Below are positions 8,328-16,546 of a stretch of 64,000 nucleotides of DNA, one piece after another. Source of the DNA: Bacillota bacterium. Its GTDB lineage: Bacteria > Bacillota > Clostridia > Lachnospirales > Anaerotignaceae. The DNA is taken from NCBI GenBank assembly GCA_021768705.1, contig JAETUG010000002.1:1-64000 (forward strand), read 5' to 3'. Each line of letters starts with the position of its first letter. The stretch's first letter is position 1. Position numbers and translations under genes: made by a program. The notes beneath the pieces were generated by a model, which worked only from the letters and a program-made list of their open reading frames with translations, was not told the origin of the DNA and ran no database searches.

Positions 8328-9194
8328 ATGTCCGGGCAAAAAGGAACATATTCCATCGGTAAAGTATCCAGCCTTTGCAATGTTTCCATCAAAACCCTGC
8401 GGTATTACGACGAAATTGGCCTGCTCATCCCCGACTGCCGTAAGGATGACAGCAATTATCGCTATTATACCCATGAACAGATTTTGACCTTATTCATCAT
8501 CCGTAAGCTGCGCCATCTGGGGGTACCTTTAAAGGAAATCAAGGATATCATCAGCCAAAAGGATGCGGAAAGCATGGAAAAATGTATCCGACAACGGCTG
8601 GAAGAGATCAACCATGCCATCGAAGCCCTGAACGACCAATACGCCGAAGGGCAGCTTTTACTGGAACGGCTGGAAAAGGGACATGACCTATTGGAAACAG
8701 AGCATACGAACTGGTCCACAGAAAGCATCCATGTGGAGGCGATTCCTGTTTCTCCTGTATTATTCACCAGACGAATCAAAAAGAATTACAAAAACAGTGA
8801 TGTTTCCGTGGATCGCTGGTTCGAATTATTTGAAATGGTCTCCCGCTATAAATTAAAGGCTACCGGGCCCGTCATTCTGACATACCACAATAATCCTCTG
8901 GAGCAGTTTTATCAGAACGACTGCGATCTGGAGATCAGTATCCAGGTAAATGAATCAGTGGATTCCCCTGCTGCAAAGACCTTCGGCGGCTTCCCCGCCG
9001 TAACGGCACTGCATATCGGGCGGAATGAAGATATCATCCAGACCCATATCAAGGCAATCAAATGGCTGAATCAGCGGGGCTATACCATTGCCGGCCCCAT
9101 TTCGGAGGAATATATCATTTCTCCCGTGGATATCGAAAATGAAGCGGATCATATCACAAGAGTTATTATCCCCATTGAAAAGCCGGAAAACTAA
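8328..9194 (+). CDS. MerR-family regulator with GyrI-like effector domain
   Basis: 288 residues. The N-terminus carries a MerR winged helix (YSIGKVSSLCNVSIKTLRYYDEIGLLIP, then RYYTHEQILTLFIIRKLRHLGVPLKEIKDII), a coiled-coil dimerisation helix at ~75-125, and from ~135 a GyrI-like/BltR-type ligand-binding domain (FGGFPAVTALHIG, GPISEEYIISP). The gene lies 63 bases after the CoA-transferase on the same strand, so it is probably a local regulator of the beta-alanine unit. Its ligand cannot be read from the sequence. Confidence 0.82.
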   Translation: MSGQKGTYSIGKVSSLCNVSIKTLRYYDEIGLLIPDCRKDDSNYRYYTHEQILTLFIIRKLRHLGVPLKEIKDIISQKDAESMEKCIRQRLEEINHAIEALNDQYAEGQLLLERLEKGHDLLETEHTNWSTESIHVEAIPVSPVLFTRRIKKNYKNSDVSVDRWFELFEMVSRYKLKATGPVILTYHNNPLEQFYQNDCDLEISIQVNESVDSPAAKTFGGFPAVTALHIGRNEDIIQTHIKAIKWLNQRGYTIAGPISEEYIISPVDIENEADHITRVIIPIEKPEN

Positions 9195-9274
9195 AAAAGG
9201 GAAAGGAGTCTTTTGAGCTTTTTGCAAATAATATTTACATAATTTTTCACCAATACCTTGATTACCAAACCTAG

Positions 9275-9330
9275 GATAACAGAGATTCCGTCAAGGTGAG
9301 ATTTCTAGCCTTTACAGAGTCTCTGTTATC
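9275..9330. other. Large dyad between convergent genes
   Basis: GATAACAGAGA (9275-9285) and TCTCTGTTATC (9320-9330) are perfect inverted repeats around a 34-base loop that contains a further AGAGTCTCT palindrome. It sits between the 3' ends of the MerR gene and the minus-strand stalk-domain gene. No proper T-run follows on either strand, so it is not a textbook terminator. Confidence 0.45.
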
Positions 9331-9352
9331 TTGTAGCTTCAAAAAGGCGTTA

Positions 9353-10819
9353 TCATTTATTTACTTCTGTGTGAATTGTTGCGGTCTTAGTTGTATTATC
9401 CCACTGAACTTCTTCATCTGAGATTGCACAAATTCGGCACATATCTCTCAAAGAAACAAACATACGACCATCCTGTATTTCCGCAGCATTTTTCAATGTA
9501 CTTGCTTTACCATTTATATACATTTCATCTGCACCGGAAACAATCGATATACAATCCTGTCCGTAAAAAATTTCTGCCTCTTTGCAATTATTATTCCAAA
9601 GCACTTCTATATCAGGAAATACTTCCGTTATCTCTCTAATAGGTAGCATTATATATCCATTTCGAGAAATAAAAGCTGGCACTCTAAGTTTTTTTTCTAT
9701 TCCATTTACAAGTATAGTATCTTCATAAAGGTTAATCACAATATCTAAGTTTTCCATTAAAGGAGTTTGTTCTTCTCCTTCAACATAACCAACCCAGCCT
9801 TTATATAAAATTGCAGACACTTCTTTGTCAGATATAATAAAGTAAAATGGTTTATAGAACATATAGTCAACTGCACTATTTACAGGTAAATATATTTCTT
9901 TCGGACGTTGATCTGAAACTGTTCCTTCTTGAAAAAAACCATTTTCATTAAGGATATATGTACTATTTTCGTCTTGAATGGTAAATATTGGAATACTAAT
10001 ACTGGTTGCCTTTATTTTAGAATCACGATATTTGTAAATATGATTGACAACTTCATCGTTTATTTCATCGCCATAAATAAATGTTATTTCATAATTTTGA
10101 TTGAAGGGAACCGTTACAGCCTGTACTTTATCATCTTCATAAAATTTACAGCGATTATTCGATGTAATATAATCTGTCAAATATGTATCTTTATTATTAT
10201 CCATAAAAACACTTTGTTCCACCGTTTGGAAAGAAAATTCCCATGTGAAATTTATAGGAACATCCTTTTCAGATAGCTCGACTGTATTTTTAGTTTTTTC
10301 TGACAAACTTTCTATATTAAAAGTTTTATTTGTCCAATTTATTTGTTCTTTTCCAAGAGTATCATTACGCAAATAGACATTAAGGGTATCATCTATTTGT
10401 TCAAAATTTATAAAAAAAGAGCGACCCATGTTAATCAAAGGGAGATATTCTGTTGATACATATACACATCCGTCCTTTTGAATGGGTGGATCATTCATCT
10501 CAGCTAGAATACCATTCACCTCGATTATATTACTACCTGATGTAAGTACAATACGTGCCTTTCCATCATACTCGGTATCTTGAATAATAATTATATTAGG
10601 AGATTCGTACTTTAATTGCCCCGTCCCATAATGATTCATCATTTCTCGCAAAGGAATATATAAAACATTATCCATCAAAAATGGCTTGTTTTCCAATTCT
10701 ATGAGCATTCTTCCATTCTCATAAATATTGATTCTATCTTCTTGAGCATAACAAGTGTTATATGAAAACAACAAAAATGCCATCATAGCAAAAAACAATG
10801 ATTTTCGGAATTTAAGCAT
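9353..10819 (-). CDS. Secreted protein with copper-amine-oxidase-like (stalk) domains
   Basis: 488 residues with a signal peptide (LKFRKSLFFAMMAFLLFSYNTCYA, cut near residue 25). Stalk-domain units occur near the N-terminus (FLMDNVLYIPLREMMNHYG and a following VSTEYLP unit) and near the C-terminus (GYIMLPIREITEVFPDIEVLWNN and RMFVSLRDMCRICAI). The middle (~150-350) is unassigned. The gene is clearly more AT-rich than its neighbours, which fits acquisition by transfer. It shares the C-terminal domain type with the protein at 1-2990. Confidence 0.8.
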   Translation of the reverse strand: MLKFRKSLFFAMMAFLLFSYNTCYAQEDRINIYENGRMLIELENKPFLMDNVLYIPLREMMNHYGTGQLKYESPNIIIIQDTEYDGKARIVLTSGSNIIEVNGILAEMNDPPIQKDGCVYVSTEYLPLINMGRSFFINFEQIDDTLNVYLRNDTLGKEQINWTNKTFNIESLSEKTKNTVELSEKDVPINFTWEFSFQTVEQSVFMDNNKDTYLTDYITSNNRCKFYEDDKVQAVTVPFNQNYEITFIYGDEINDEVVNHIYKYRDSKIKATSISIPIFTIQDENSTYILNENGFFQEGTVSDQRPKEIYLPVNSAVDYMFYKPFYFIISDKEVSAILYKGWVGYVEGEEQTPLMENLDIVINLYEDTILVNGIEKKLRVPAFISRNGYIMLPIREITEVFPDIEVLWNNNCKEAEIFYGQDCISIVSGADEMYINGKASTLKNAAEIQDGRMFVSLRDMCRICAISDEEVQWDNTTKTATIHTEVNK

Positions 10820-10878
10820 TGTAACACCTCTTTCTTATAAAACATTAGGGGCTATATCAGCCCCTAATTTAAAATAGA

Positions 10879-11133
10879 TTAAAGAATCACATCTTCACCT
10901 TTACAATATCTTAATCCATCTTCATTTTCATATGTCGTTTCCATTCTTACAAAATATTCTTTTGTTTTAGAATCAAAGCGTTTTATGTAATTCACATCTT
11001 TAACTGTATTATCTTCGGCAAGAGTAGCATTATTATTTTCTGTAAATGTATCAAATTCCATATCTGCAATATCCATAGACAGTGTTACAGGCATATTATA
11101 AAGAGATTCCCCGACCCTTACAATTTCCTTATT
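10879..11133 (-). pseudogene. 3' remnant of an AT-rich gene
   Basis: An open frame of 84 codons ends at 10879. The first Met is at 11094 without a ribosome binding site, yet the same frame reads sensibly 13 codons further upstream until a TAG. The visible part (LYNMPVTLSMDIADMEFDTF, ending CKGEDVIL) is not recognised. I read it as a gene tail whose 5' part has been lost, in the same AT-rich patch as the stalk-domain gene 60 bases downstream. A short real gene with an odd start cannot be excluded. Confidence 0.4.
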
Positions 11134-11246
11134 CTACAAATATAAACAACTTGATTTTATCATAGTTTATCTGAATAATCAAATCAACAATAATGATACA
11201 ATCTTTACATGTCGCAGCTAGTGCCAAGAATATTTTGGAACTCAAA

Positions 11247-11348
11247 TTAAACTCCCTGTACCTTTACCTGCTTTACTCTTGCATCAAGTTTTTTTACAAA
11301 TGGATTTTCGTTGTATTCTCCGTTTACATATCGCAGGAACGCTTGGAT
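11247..11348 (-). pseudogene. C-terminal scrap of an Rpn-family (PD-(D/E)XK nuclease/transposase) protein
   Basis: Thirty-three codons in one minus-strand frame read IQAFLRYVNGEY...NPFVKKLDARVKQVK and end in a TAA at 11247. The wording matches, from memory, the C-terminal region of Rpn-family recombination-promoting nucleases. There is a stop directly upstream and no start, so only a decayed end remains. The rest of 11134-11421 shows nothing else. Confidence 0.4.
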
Positions 11349-11421
11349 TTATCTGACTGACACATTAAAAATATGGCTTGGAGAGTCTCCCTCACTTTTT
11401 TATATGAGTTTTTTGAATGTC

Positions 11422-12435
11422 TTATTCTTCCAGCAGGTTGACAACCAGACCAGATACATCCGCTTTTTCAGCCAAAATGCCCTTTTCATACATCCAGTCG
11501 GCATTCTCCTGCCATACGCTGACTTCCTGATGCAGGAAACGGGCATCTTCTGTTTCCATTACAGGCAGCAGGATATTCATGCTTTCTGTTTCCACGGTTT
11601 CAGACAGAGGGAAGTTTTCCGCATTCTGGTTTGCCAGCAGAATCTGCAATGCTTCTTCGGGGTTTTCCTTCATAAAGTCAAAGCCCTTCTGGCAGGCACG
11701 CAGGAATTTCTGGATTTTTTCGGGATTATTTTCTACGGCATCCTTGCCAGCCAGGAATACCAGTTCATAACATTCCGGTACGCCGTAGTCGGTAGGATAG
11801 AAATAGTTGATATCAATGCCTTCTTCTTCCAGCTGGGGCACTTCATGGTTGACCATATTGCCTGTGGTAGCGTCTACCTGTCCGGTGGTAGTAGCTGTCA
11901 GCAGGTCAAAACCAACATCCACAAACTGGCAGTCATCGGCAGACAGGCCTGCATATTCCAGCATGGATGCGATCTGGGCTTCGGAAAGGGCTGTGCCGGC
12001 ATAGCCAATCTTTTTCCCAGCCAGATCTTCTGCACCTTCAATGCCGCTTTCCTTCAGAGAAATCACAACATTCAGGGAGCTTTGTGTCACTGCGCCAACG
12101 GAAACGATAGGAACATCTTCCTCTACAGATGTCTGGATGGCATCCTGCAGATAATACATACCGATATCCGCTTTGCCCGCCGCAGGCATGGAAATGCCGT
12201 CATTGGTATTGGCAGGGAAATTGATGACAAGGTTCAGACCTTCTTCCGCAAAATAGCCCTTTTCCTGGGCTACATACAGGAAGGAATGGATGGCATTGGG
12301 ATACCAGTCCAGCACGATATTGAAATCCTCCAGAGCCGTATCCCCCTCTGTGGGAGCTGTTTCTCCGCCGCCGCAGCCCACTGCGCCGACCGCCATCAGG
12401 GCAGCCATAAATAATGCAACTAGTTTCTTCTTCAT
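11422..12435 (-). CDS. thiY: Thiamine-precursor ABC transporter, substrate-binding lipoprotein
   Basis: 337 residues; start at the ATG with AAAGGAGAT before it. Signal peptide with lipobox (AVGAVGC, Cys near residue 20). The NMT1/THI5-like fold is shown by LDWYPNAIHSFLYVAQEKGYF and KKIGYAG, with the pyrimidine-binding Trp/Tyr at the start. It is the last gene of the TPP-controlled operon tenA-thiZ-thiX-thiY, so the cargo is most likely formylaminopyrimidine or another HMP precursor. A structured 160-base element separates it from thiX. Confidence 0.88.
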   Translation of the reverse strand: MKKKLVALFMAALMAVGAVGCGGGETAPTEGDTALEDFNIVLDWYPNAIHSFLYVAQEKGYFAEEGLNLVINFPANTNDGISMPAAGKADIGMYYLQDAIQTSVEEDVPIVSVGAVTQSSLNVVISLKESGIEGAEDLAGKKIGYAGTALSEAQIASMLEYAGLSADDCQFVDVGFDLLTATTTGQVDATTGNMVNHEVPQLEEEGIDINYFYPTDYGVPECYELVFLAGKDAVENNPEKIQKFLRACQKGFDFMKENPEEALQILLANQNAENFPLSETVETESMNILLPVMETEDARFLHQEVSVWQENADWMYEKGILAEKADVSGLVVNLLEE

Positions 12436-12466
12436 TTTGAATATCTCCTTTCTTTCACCAACGATT

Positions 12467-12629
12467 CTTTGACAAAACCGATTGCTTCGCTTCTCCGAAG
12501 CTCCCGCAATCGCCCTATTCGTAACTCCGAGCATACTCTCCGTTACTCATTGTGGACACTCGCCAAATCGCTTCCTTCCTGTATGCTATGCATACAAAGG
12601 AAGCCACTTGGCTCCTTGTTTCGTCAAAG
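12467..12629 (-). repeat. Structured intergenic element, family G copy 1 (thiX-thiY)
   Basis: On the minus strand CTTTGACGAAAC and GTTTTGTCAAAG close a ~163-base region holding several hairpins (GGAGCC/GGCTTCC, GTATGC/GCATAC, GATTGC/GCAATC). It contains ATGAGTA-hairpin-TACGAATAGG, also present in the element at 47575-47693. It begins within the last codons of thiX and ends 31 bases before thiY. Confidence 0.55.
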
Positions 12630-13364
12630 TTCTTTCCGCCATGTAATGATTTTTCTCTCTATGATGGTGATGATCCAGACCGTCACCATAGCCACTACGG
12701 ACAGCAGCACCACAGGGGCAAAGACCCCTGCACCGTCCAACTGTGTCATCATTCGTTTACTGAAATATCCCAGACCCTTCTGGGCACCCAGCCATTCCGC
12801 AATGGCTGCCCCGATGACGCTCAGGGGGATAGACATTTTGATGGCGGAAAAGAAACTGGGCAGAGCGGTCGGCAGTTTCAGTTTCAAAAAAATATCTTTT
12901 TTTGTTGCGCCGTAGGTCATCAGCAGTTCTTCCATTTCCCGCTTCGTCCCTTTCAAACCGTCAAACACAGTAATGGCGATGGGGAAAAAGGTCATCAGAA
13001 TTGTTACCAGCACTTTGCTCCAGATCCCATAGCCAAACCACAGAATAAACAGAGGTGCAATGGCTGTGGTGGGGATGGTCTGAGATGCCACGATGATGGG
13101 ATAAAGGGCTTTTTCCAGCTTGGGGTTCCAATCCATGGAGATGGCAAGCAAAAGCCCCAGGACAACAGAAATACACAAGCCCAATGCCGTAACGCCCATG
13201 GTGGCAGGCAGATGCACCAGGATCAAAGGTTCCCGCAGTTCCCACAGCCGTTCCAGAATCTGTGTCGGAGAAGGCAGGATATAAGCCGCATCGACGCCCA
13301 TGGCTGCCCCCTGCCAGATGACCAGCAGGATAAATACCAATATCAGAGAAGAAATATTTTTCAT
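12624..13364 (-). CDS. thiX: Thiamine-precursor ABC transporter, permease
   Basis: 246 residues with about six membrane segments and the BPD-type EAA loop (MEELLMTYGATKKDIFLKLKLPTALPSFFSAIKMSIPLSVIGA at ~145-190), as in the SsuC/TauC/ThiX permeases. Its ATG overlaps the stop of thiZ (ATGA at 13361-13364), so the two are translationally coupled. Substrate assignment rests on the TPP riboswitch and tenA in the same operon. Confidence 0.88.
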   Translation of the reverse strand: MKNISSLILVFILLVIWQGAAMGVDAAYILPSPTQILERLWELREPLILVHLPATMGVTALGLCISVVLGLLLAISMDWNPKLEKALYPIIVASQTIPTTAIAPLFILWFGYGIWSKVLVTILMTFFPIAITVFDGLKGTKREMEELLMTYGATKKDIFLKLKLPTALPSFFSAIKMSIPLSVIGAAIAEWLGAQKGLGYFSKRMMTQLDGAGVFAPVVLLSVVAMVTVWIITIIERKIITWRKEL

Positions 13365-14113
13365 ACGCTCACACTCCTTCTCAGCTTTCCGATGAGCTGC
13401 TCCTTCAATTCCACGATCTCCGGCTTTTTCAGGTCACTGCGGTCCCGAGGATAGGAAAGGGGCACCTCCACCATTTCCATAGAGGAAAAGGGTCTGTCCT
13501 GAATGACGAATATCTTTTGGGACAGGAACACAGCCTCCTCCACATCATGGGTAATAAACAAAATGGTCTTATCATAATGCTCCCACTGATGCAGCAGCCA
13601 TTCCTGCATTTCCACCCGAGTCAAATAGTCCAGAGCCGAAAAGGGCTCGTCCAGCAACAGCATATCTGCCCCGGACAGGAGGGTACGGGCAAAGGATACC
13701 CTCTGCTTCATGCCGCCGGAAAGGTCTTTGGGATATTTTTTCATATAATCCAGAAGTCCTACCTGTTCCAGCACCTCTCGGCAGCGCGCCTCCTGCTCTT
13801 TTGGGGGAACGCCTGCCAGCTCCATGGGCAGGCAGATATTTTTTTCAATGGTACGCCAGGGGAACAGCAGATCCTTTTGGGGCATAAAAGCACTATACTG
13901 CTTCAGGGAAGCAATGGGCTTCCCATCCACCAAAATCTCGCCCTTTTGGGGCTTTTCCAGCCCGTTGATGAGGCGGAAGATGGTGCTTTTGCCGCATCCG
14001 CTGGCACCGATGATGGAAACGAATTCCCCATCCTCCACGGAAAAGGACAGATCCTCCATCATAGAGAATGCATCCACATCATAGCGGAAGGAGACATTTT
14101 TAAATTCCAGCAT
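13361..14113 (-). CDS. thiZ: Thiamine-precursor ABC transporter, ATP-binding protein
   Basis: 250 residues from the second of two nearby ATGs, chosen because AAGGAG lies 8 bases before it (the first, at 14119, is only 2 bases away). Walker A GASGCGKST, Q-loop PQKDLLFPW, signature LSGGMKQR, Walker B MLLLDEPF and switch His in ITHDVEEA are all intact. Belongs to the SsuB/TauB-like importer ATPases. Confidence 0.9.
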   Translation of the reverse strand: MLEFKNVSFRYDVDAFSMMEDLSFSVEDGEFVSIIGASGCGKSTIFRLINGLEKPQKGEILVDGKPIASLKQYSAFMPQKDLLFPWRTIEKNICLPMELAGVPPKEQEARCREVLEQVGLLDYMKKYPKDLSGGMKQRVSFARTLLSGADMLLLDEPFSALDYLTRVEMQEWLLHQWEHYDKTILFITHDVEEAVFLSQKIFVIQDRPFSSMEMVEVPLSYPRDRSDLKKPEIVELKEQLIGKLRRSVSV

Positions 14114-14149
14114 TTTCATTACTCCTTTTTATTGTGCCGCATGACCTTT

Positions 14150-14812
14150 TTACTCTGGTATTGCTGCATAAGCCATATCCCAGAAATACTGTTCATATCG
14201 GCTGCAGTTTACGAAAATTTCTTTCAGATGTTCTTCTCTTTCGGGGGTCACATCCTTGCCCAGTTCATTCACCAAATCAATGATCTCCTGGGTAGTTTCA
14301 CAATATTCCTTGCTGCTGTAGCCCTGCACCCATTCACCGAACAAAGGATGTTCCAAAGCACCGGGAATAGTCTTGTGGTGTTCCCCGATCATCTGATAGC
14401 TCCATGCGCAGGAAAGCACCGCAACCAAGATTTCCAGAGGGCCGCCTTTGTAGGCTTCATCCAGCATATAGGAAGTATAGGACTGGTTCGCCAAAGCAGA
14501 TTTTGTAGTGGCAACCTCCTCTTCTGTAATGCCCAGACGGGACATATATGCCTTATGGATATTCATTTCCCCGTCCAAGGTATCATGGACCATATAGGAG
14601 AAACGGGTCATCAGCCGTTCATCCTCTGTTTTTACCACGCCCATGGCAAATACCTTTGCATACTGCAGCAGGTAGCGATAGTCCTGCACCATATAAAAAC
14701 GGAACCGTTCCTCACTCAAGGTGCCTTCCCCCAGTTCTTTTACAAAAGGCTGTGTCAGGTAGCCATCCCAGATGGGCTTTGCCGCTTCATACAATCTGTC
14801 TGTCAAATTCAT
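14150..14812 (-). CDS. tenA: Aminopyrimidine aminohydrolase / thiaminase II
   Basis: 220 residues; the second ATG (14812) has better ribosome-site spacing than the one at 14818. TenA features: the all-helical fold, FRFYMVQDYRYLLQYAK at ~40 with the active-site Asp, the YMVHDTLDGEMNIH region, the catalytic Cys in VLSCAWSY (~135) and the C-terminal EEHLKEIFVNCSRYEQYFWDMAY. It hydrolyses aminomethylpyrimidine to HMP in thiamine salvage. First gene behind the TPP riboswitch. Confidence 0.92.
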   Translation of the reverse strand: MNLTDRLYEAAKPIWDGYLTQPFVKELGEGTLSEERFRFYMVQDYRYLLQYAKVFAMGVVKTEDERLMTRFSYMVHDTLDGEMNIHKAYMSRLGITEEEVATTKSALANQSYTSYMLDEAYKGGPLEILVAVLSCAWSYQMIGEHHKTIPGALEHPLFGEWVQGYSSKEYCETTQEIIDLVNELGKDVTPEREEHLKEIFVNCSRYEQYFWDMAYAAIPE

Positions 14813-14838
14813 TGTCATCTTCCTTTCTTTTTAGAAGC

Positions 14839-14873
14839 AAAATAGAAAAGACCTTTCCCCAGCGGGAAAGGTC
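14839..14873 (-). terminator. Terminator of the TPP riboswitch
   Basis: GACCTTTCCC and GGGAAAGGTC (14850-14873) form a strong hairpin followed on the minus strand by TTTTCTATTTT. It lies between aptamer and tenA, so TPP binding should end transcription here. Confidence 0.85.
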
Positions 14874-14885
14874 TGATATTACTTT

Positions 14886-14982
14886 CATCGTTTCGCTTCC
14901 CTCCGTTGGTACTAACCACATCAAGTTCAAAGGGTTGGAAAAAATCCTCTCAGCTGCTTTTGGCAGCACCCCCAGCTTTTCA
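14886..14982 (-). promoter_or_regulatory. TPP riboswitch (THI element)
   Basis: The minus strand carries the conserved blocks GGGGGTGC, CTGAGAGGA, ACCCTTTGAACTTGATGTGG and TTAGTACCAACG with a closing GGGAAGC, in the order and spacing of the TPP aptamer. It controls tenA-thiZ-thiX-thiY by transcription termination. Confidence 0.95.
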
Positions 14983-15006
14983 AACTTATTTAGTTTGTTC
15001 TCTTTG

Positions 15007-15034
15007 ATTATATCATACTTTTTCCTAATGTAAA
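15007..15034 (-). promoter_or_regulatory. Promoter of the thiamine-salvage operon
   Basis: Minus-strand TTTACA (15029-15034), 16-base spacer, TATAAT (15007-15012), just upstream of the TPP aptamer. Confidence 0.65.
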
Positions 15035-15143
15035 CCATTTCTTTTCATGCACGGAAAGAAAAACGTGTTCGTTTTACACAAAAAAATGGAAAAATCTTAA
15101 AATAATTTTACTTTACTTTTTCTGTAAAATGAATACACTAAAG

Positions 15144-15182
15144 AATGTGCCTGCGGGCACATTTTGATTTACCATCAAAATG
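15144..15182 (+). promoter_or_regulatory. Two overlapping, mutually exclusive hairpins before the exporter gene
   Basis: Stem 1 is AATGTGCC/GGCACATT (15144-15163); stem 2 is CATTTTGAT/ATCAAAATG (15160-15182). They share bases 15160-15163, so only one can form. They lie just before the ribosome binding site at about 15195, as in an attenuator or translational switch. Confidence 0.45.
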
Positions 15183-15210
15183 CATTTGAAAAAGAAAGGA
15201 ATTCCAACCT

Positions 15211-15969
15211 ATGGATTACGATACCCAACTCATCAACCTGGCTCTGGATGCAGGGGAGATCATGCTGGCCTCCGGCGCAGAGACCTTCCGTGTACAGGAT
15301 ACCATGAAACGCATCCTCTCCACCAGCGGCAGGGAAAAGATCGAAGCTCTGGCTATGTGTACCCTGCTCATGGTAACCCTGCCCAGAGAAGAAAAAGGCC
15401 CTCTTTCCATGGCCCGTGCCGTAAAGAGCCGCGGCGTAAACTTTGAAAAAATCTGCGCTGTCAACGATATGTCCCGCGCCTTCGTTTCGGGTCAGATCAC
15501 CATCGAGGAAGCCCTGTTCCGCTGTCAGGATATCCACAACGCTCCCAATTTCAGATTCGGCACCCGTGTGCTGGGCTACGGACTAAATGGTGCCGGCTTT
15601 GCCCTCATGGTAGGCGGTTCCCCCCTGGATGGGTTCATTTCCTTCTTTGTTGCCCTCCTGATGGGTGCAACACTGGTTTATCTGGGCGGAAAAAAAGTGC
15701 CCTTCTTCTTTGGTCCCCTGATGGGCGGGCTGGTAACGGGTCTTGCCGCCTGTGCGGCGCATCTCTTCCTGCCGGGAACCCAGCTGGATAAAATGATCAT
15801 CGGCACCATGAAAGCACTGCTGCCCGGCCTTGCCCTCTCCAAAGCCATGCGTGATCTGTTGGAGGGCAACCTCATCAGCGGCAATTCCAAGGTGGTGGAA
15901 GTATTGCTCCATGCCTGCTCCATTGCCGCCGGCGTTGCCATTGCTTTGATGATTTTCCATATGTCTTGA
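15211..15969 (+). CDS. Threonine/serine exporter, ThrE N-terminal (YjjP-like) subunit, copy 1
   Basis: 252 residues. The family (DUF1212/ThrE) is shown by LALDAGEIMLASGAETFRVQDTMKRIL at the N-terminus, the cytosolic domain up to ~115, and then five membrane segments with DLLEGNLISG near the end. In this split form the YjjP subunit works with a small YjjB subunit, which is the next gene. A ribosome site AAGAAAGGAA precedes the start. Confidence 0.85.
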   Translation: MDYDTQLINLALDAGEIMLASGAETFRVQDTMKRILSTSGREKIEALAMCTLLMVTLPREEKGPLSMARAVKSRGVNFEKICAVNDMSRAFVSGQITIEEALFRCQDIHNAPNFRFGTRVLGYGLNGAGFALMVGGSPLDGFISFFVALLMGATLVYLGGKKVPFFFGPLMGGLVTGLAACAAHLFLPGTQLDKMIIGTMKALLPGLALSKAMRDLLEGNLISGNSKVVEVLLHACSIAAGVAIALMIFHMS

Positions 15970-15985
15970 GATCGGAGGTTAAGCT

Positions 15986-16453
15986 ATGAATCAAGAACTC
16001 TTTTATTATCTGATACATCCTTTTATCGCATTCATTGCCTGCATGGGCTATGCCATCGTCTGCAATGCACCCAGAAGAGAGATCCCCTTTTGCGGGCTCA
16101 CCGCAGCCCTTTGCTGGCTGGTATATCAGCTGGTGCTGAGAAACGAAGGCTCTGCCCTTCTGGCTACCCTGCTGGCTACCTTTGCTGCAACCGGCCTGGC
16201 CCGCTTCCTCTCCTACCACCGGATGCTGCCTACCATCGTATACCATATCCCCGGCATTCTGCCTCTGGTACCCGGTGCAGCTGTGTATCGCTGCATCACC
16301 TCTGCCATGGACAGTAGGGTTTTGGAAACGACCTCCAATATCCTGACCGCCCTGAAACTGGCAGGTGCCATCGGCATCGGTTCTGTGATCATTCTGGTGC
16401 TTCCCCAGGCATGGTTCCAGATTTTTCCCCGACTGAAGCGAAAAAATATATAA
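15986..16453 (+). CDS. Threonine/serine exporter, YjjB-like subunit
   Basis: 155 residues, four membrane segments, with LPTIVYHIPGILPLVPGAAVYR (~80-100) typical of the ThrE C-terminal/YjjB part. It lies 16 bases after copy 1 of the YjjP-like gene, with GGAGG before the ATG. It probably forms one transporter with the upstream and/or downstream YjjP paralogue. Confidence 0.83.
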   Translation: MNQELFYYLIHPFIAFIACMGYAIVCNAPRREIPFCGLTAALCWLVYQLVLRNEGSALLATLLATFAATGLARFLSYHRMLPTIVYHIPGILPLVPGAAVYRCITSAMDSRVLETTSNILTALKLAGAIGIGSVIILVLPQAWFQIFPRLKRKNI

Positions 16454-16546
16454 CCGAAAGCCCCGATGCCCATCAGGGTAGAACTGGTAAAAGCAAATTT
16501 CGACGAAGGGTGTCGGACAATCGACACCCTCGAAAGGAGGGCATTT

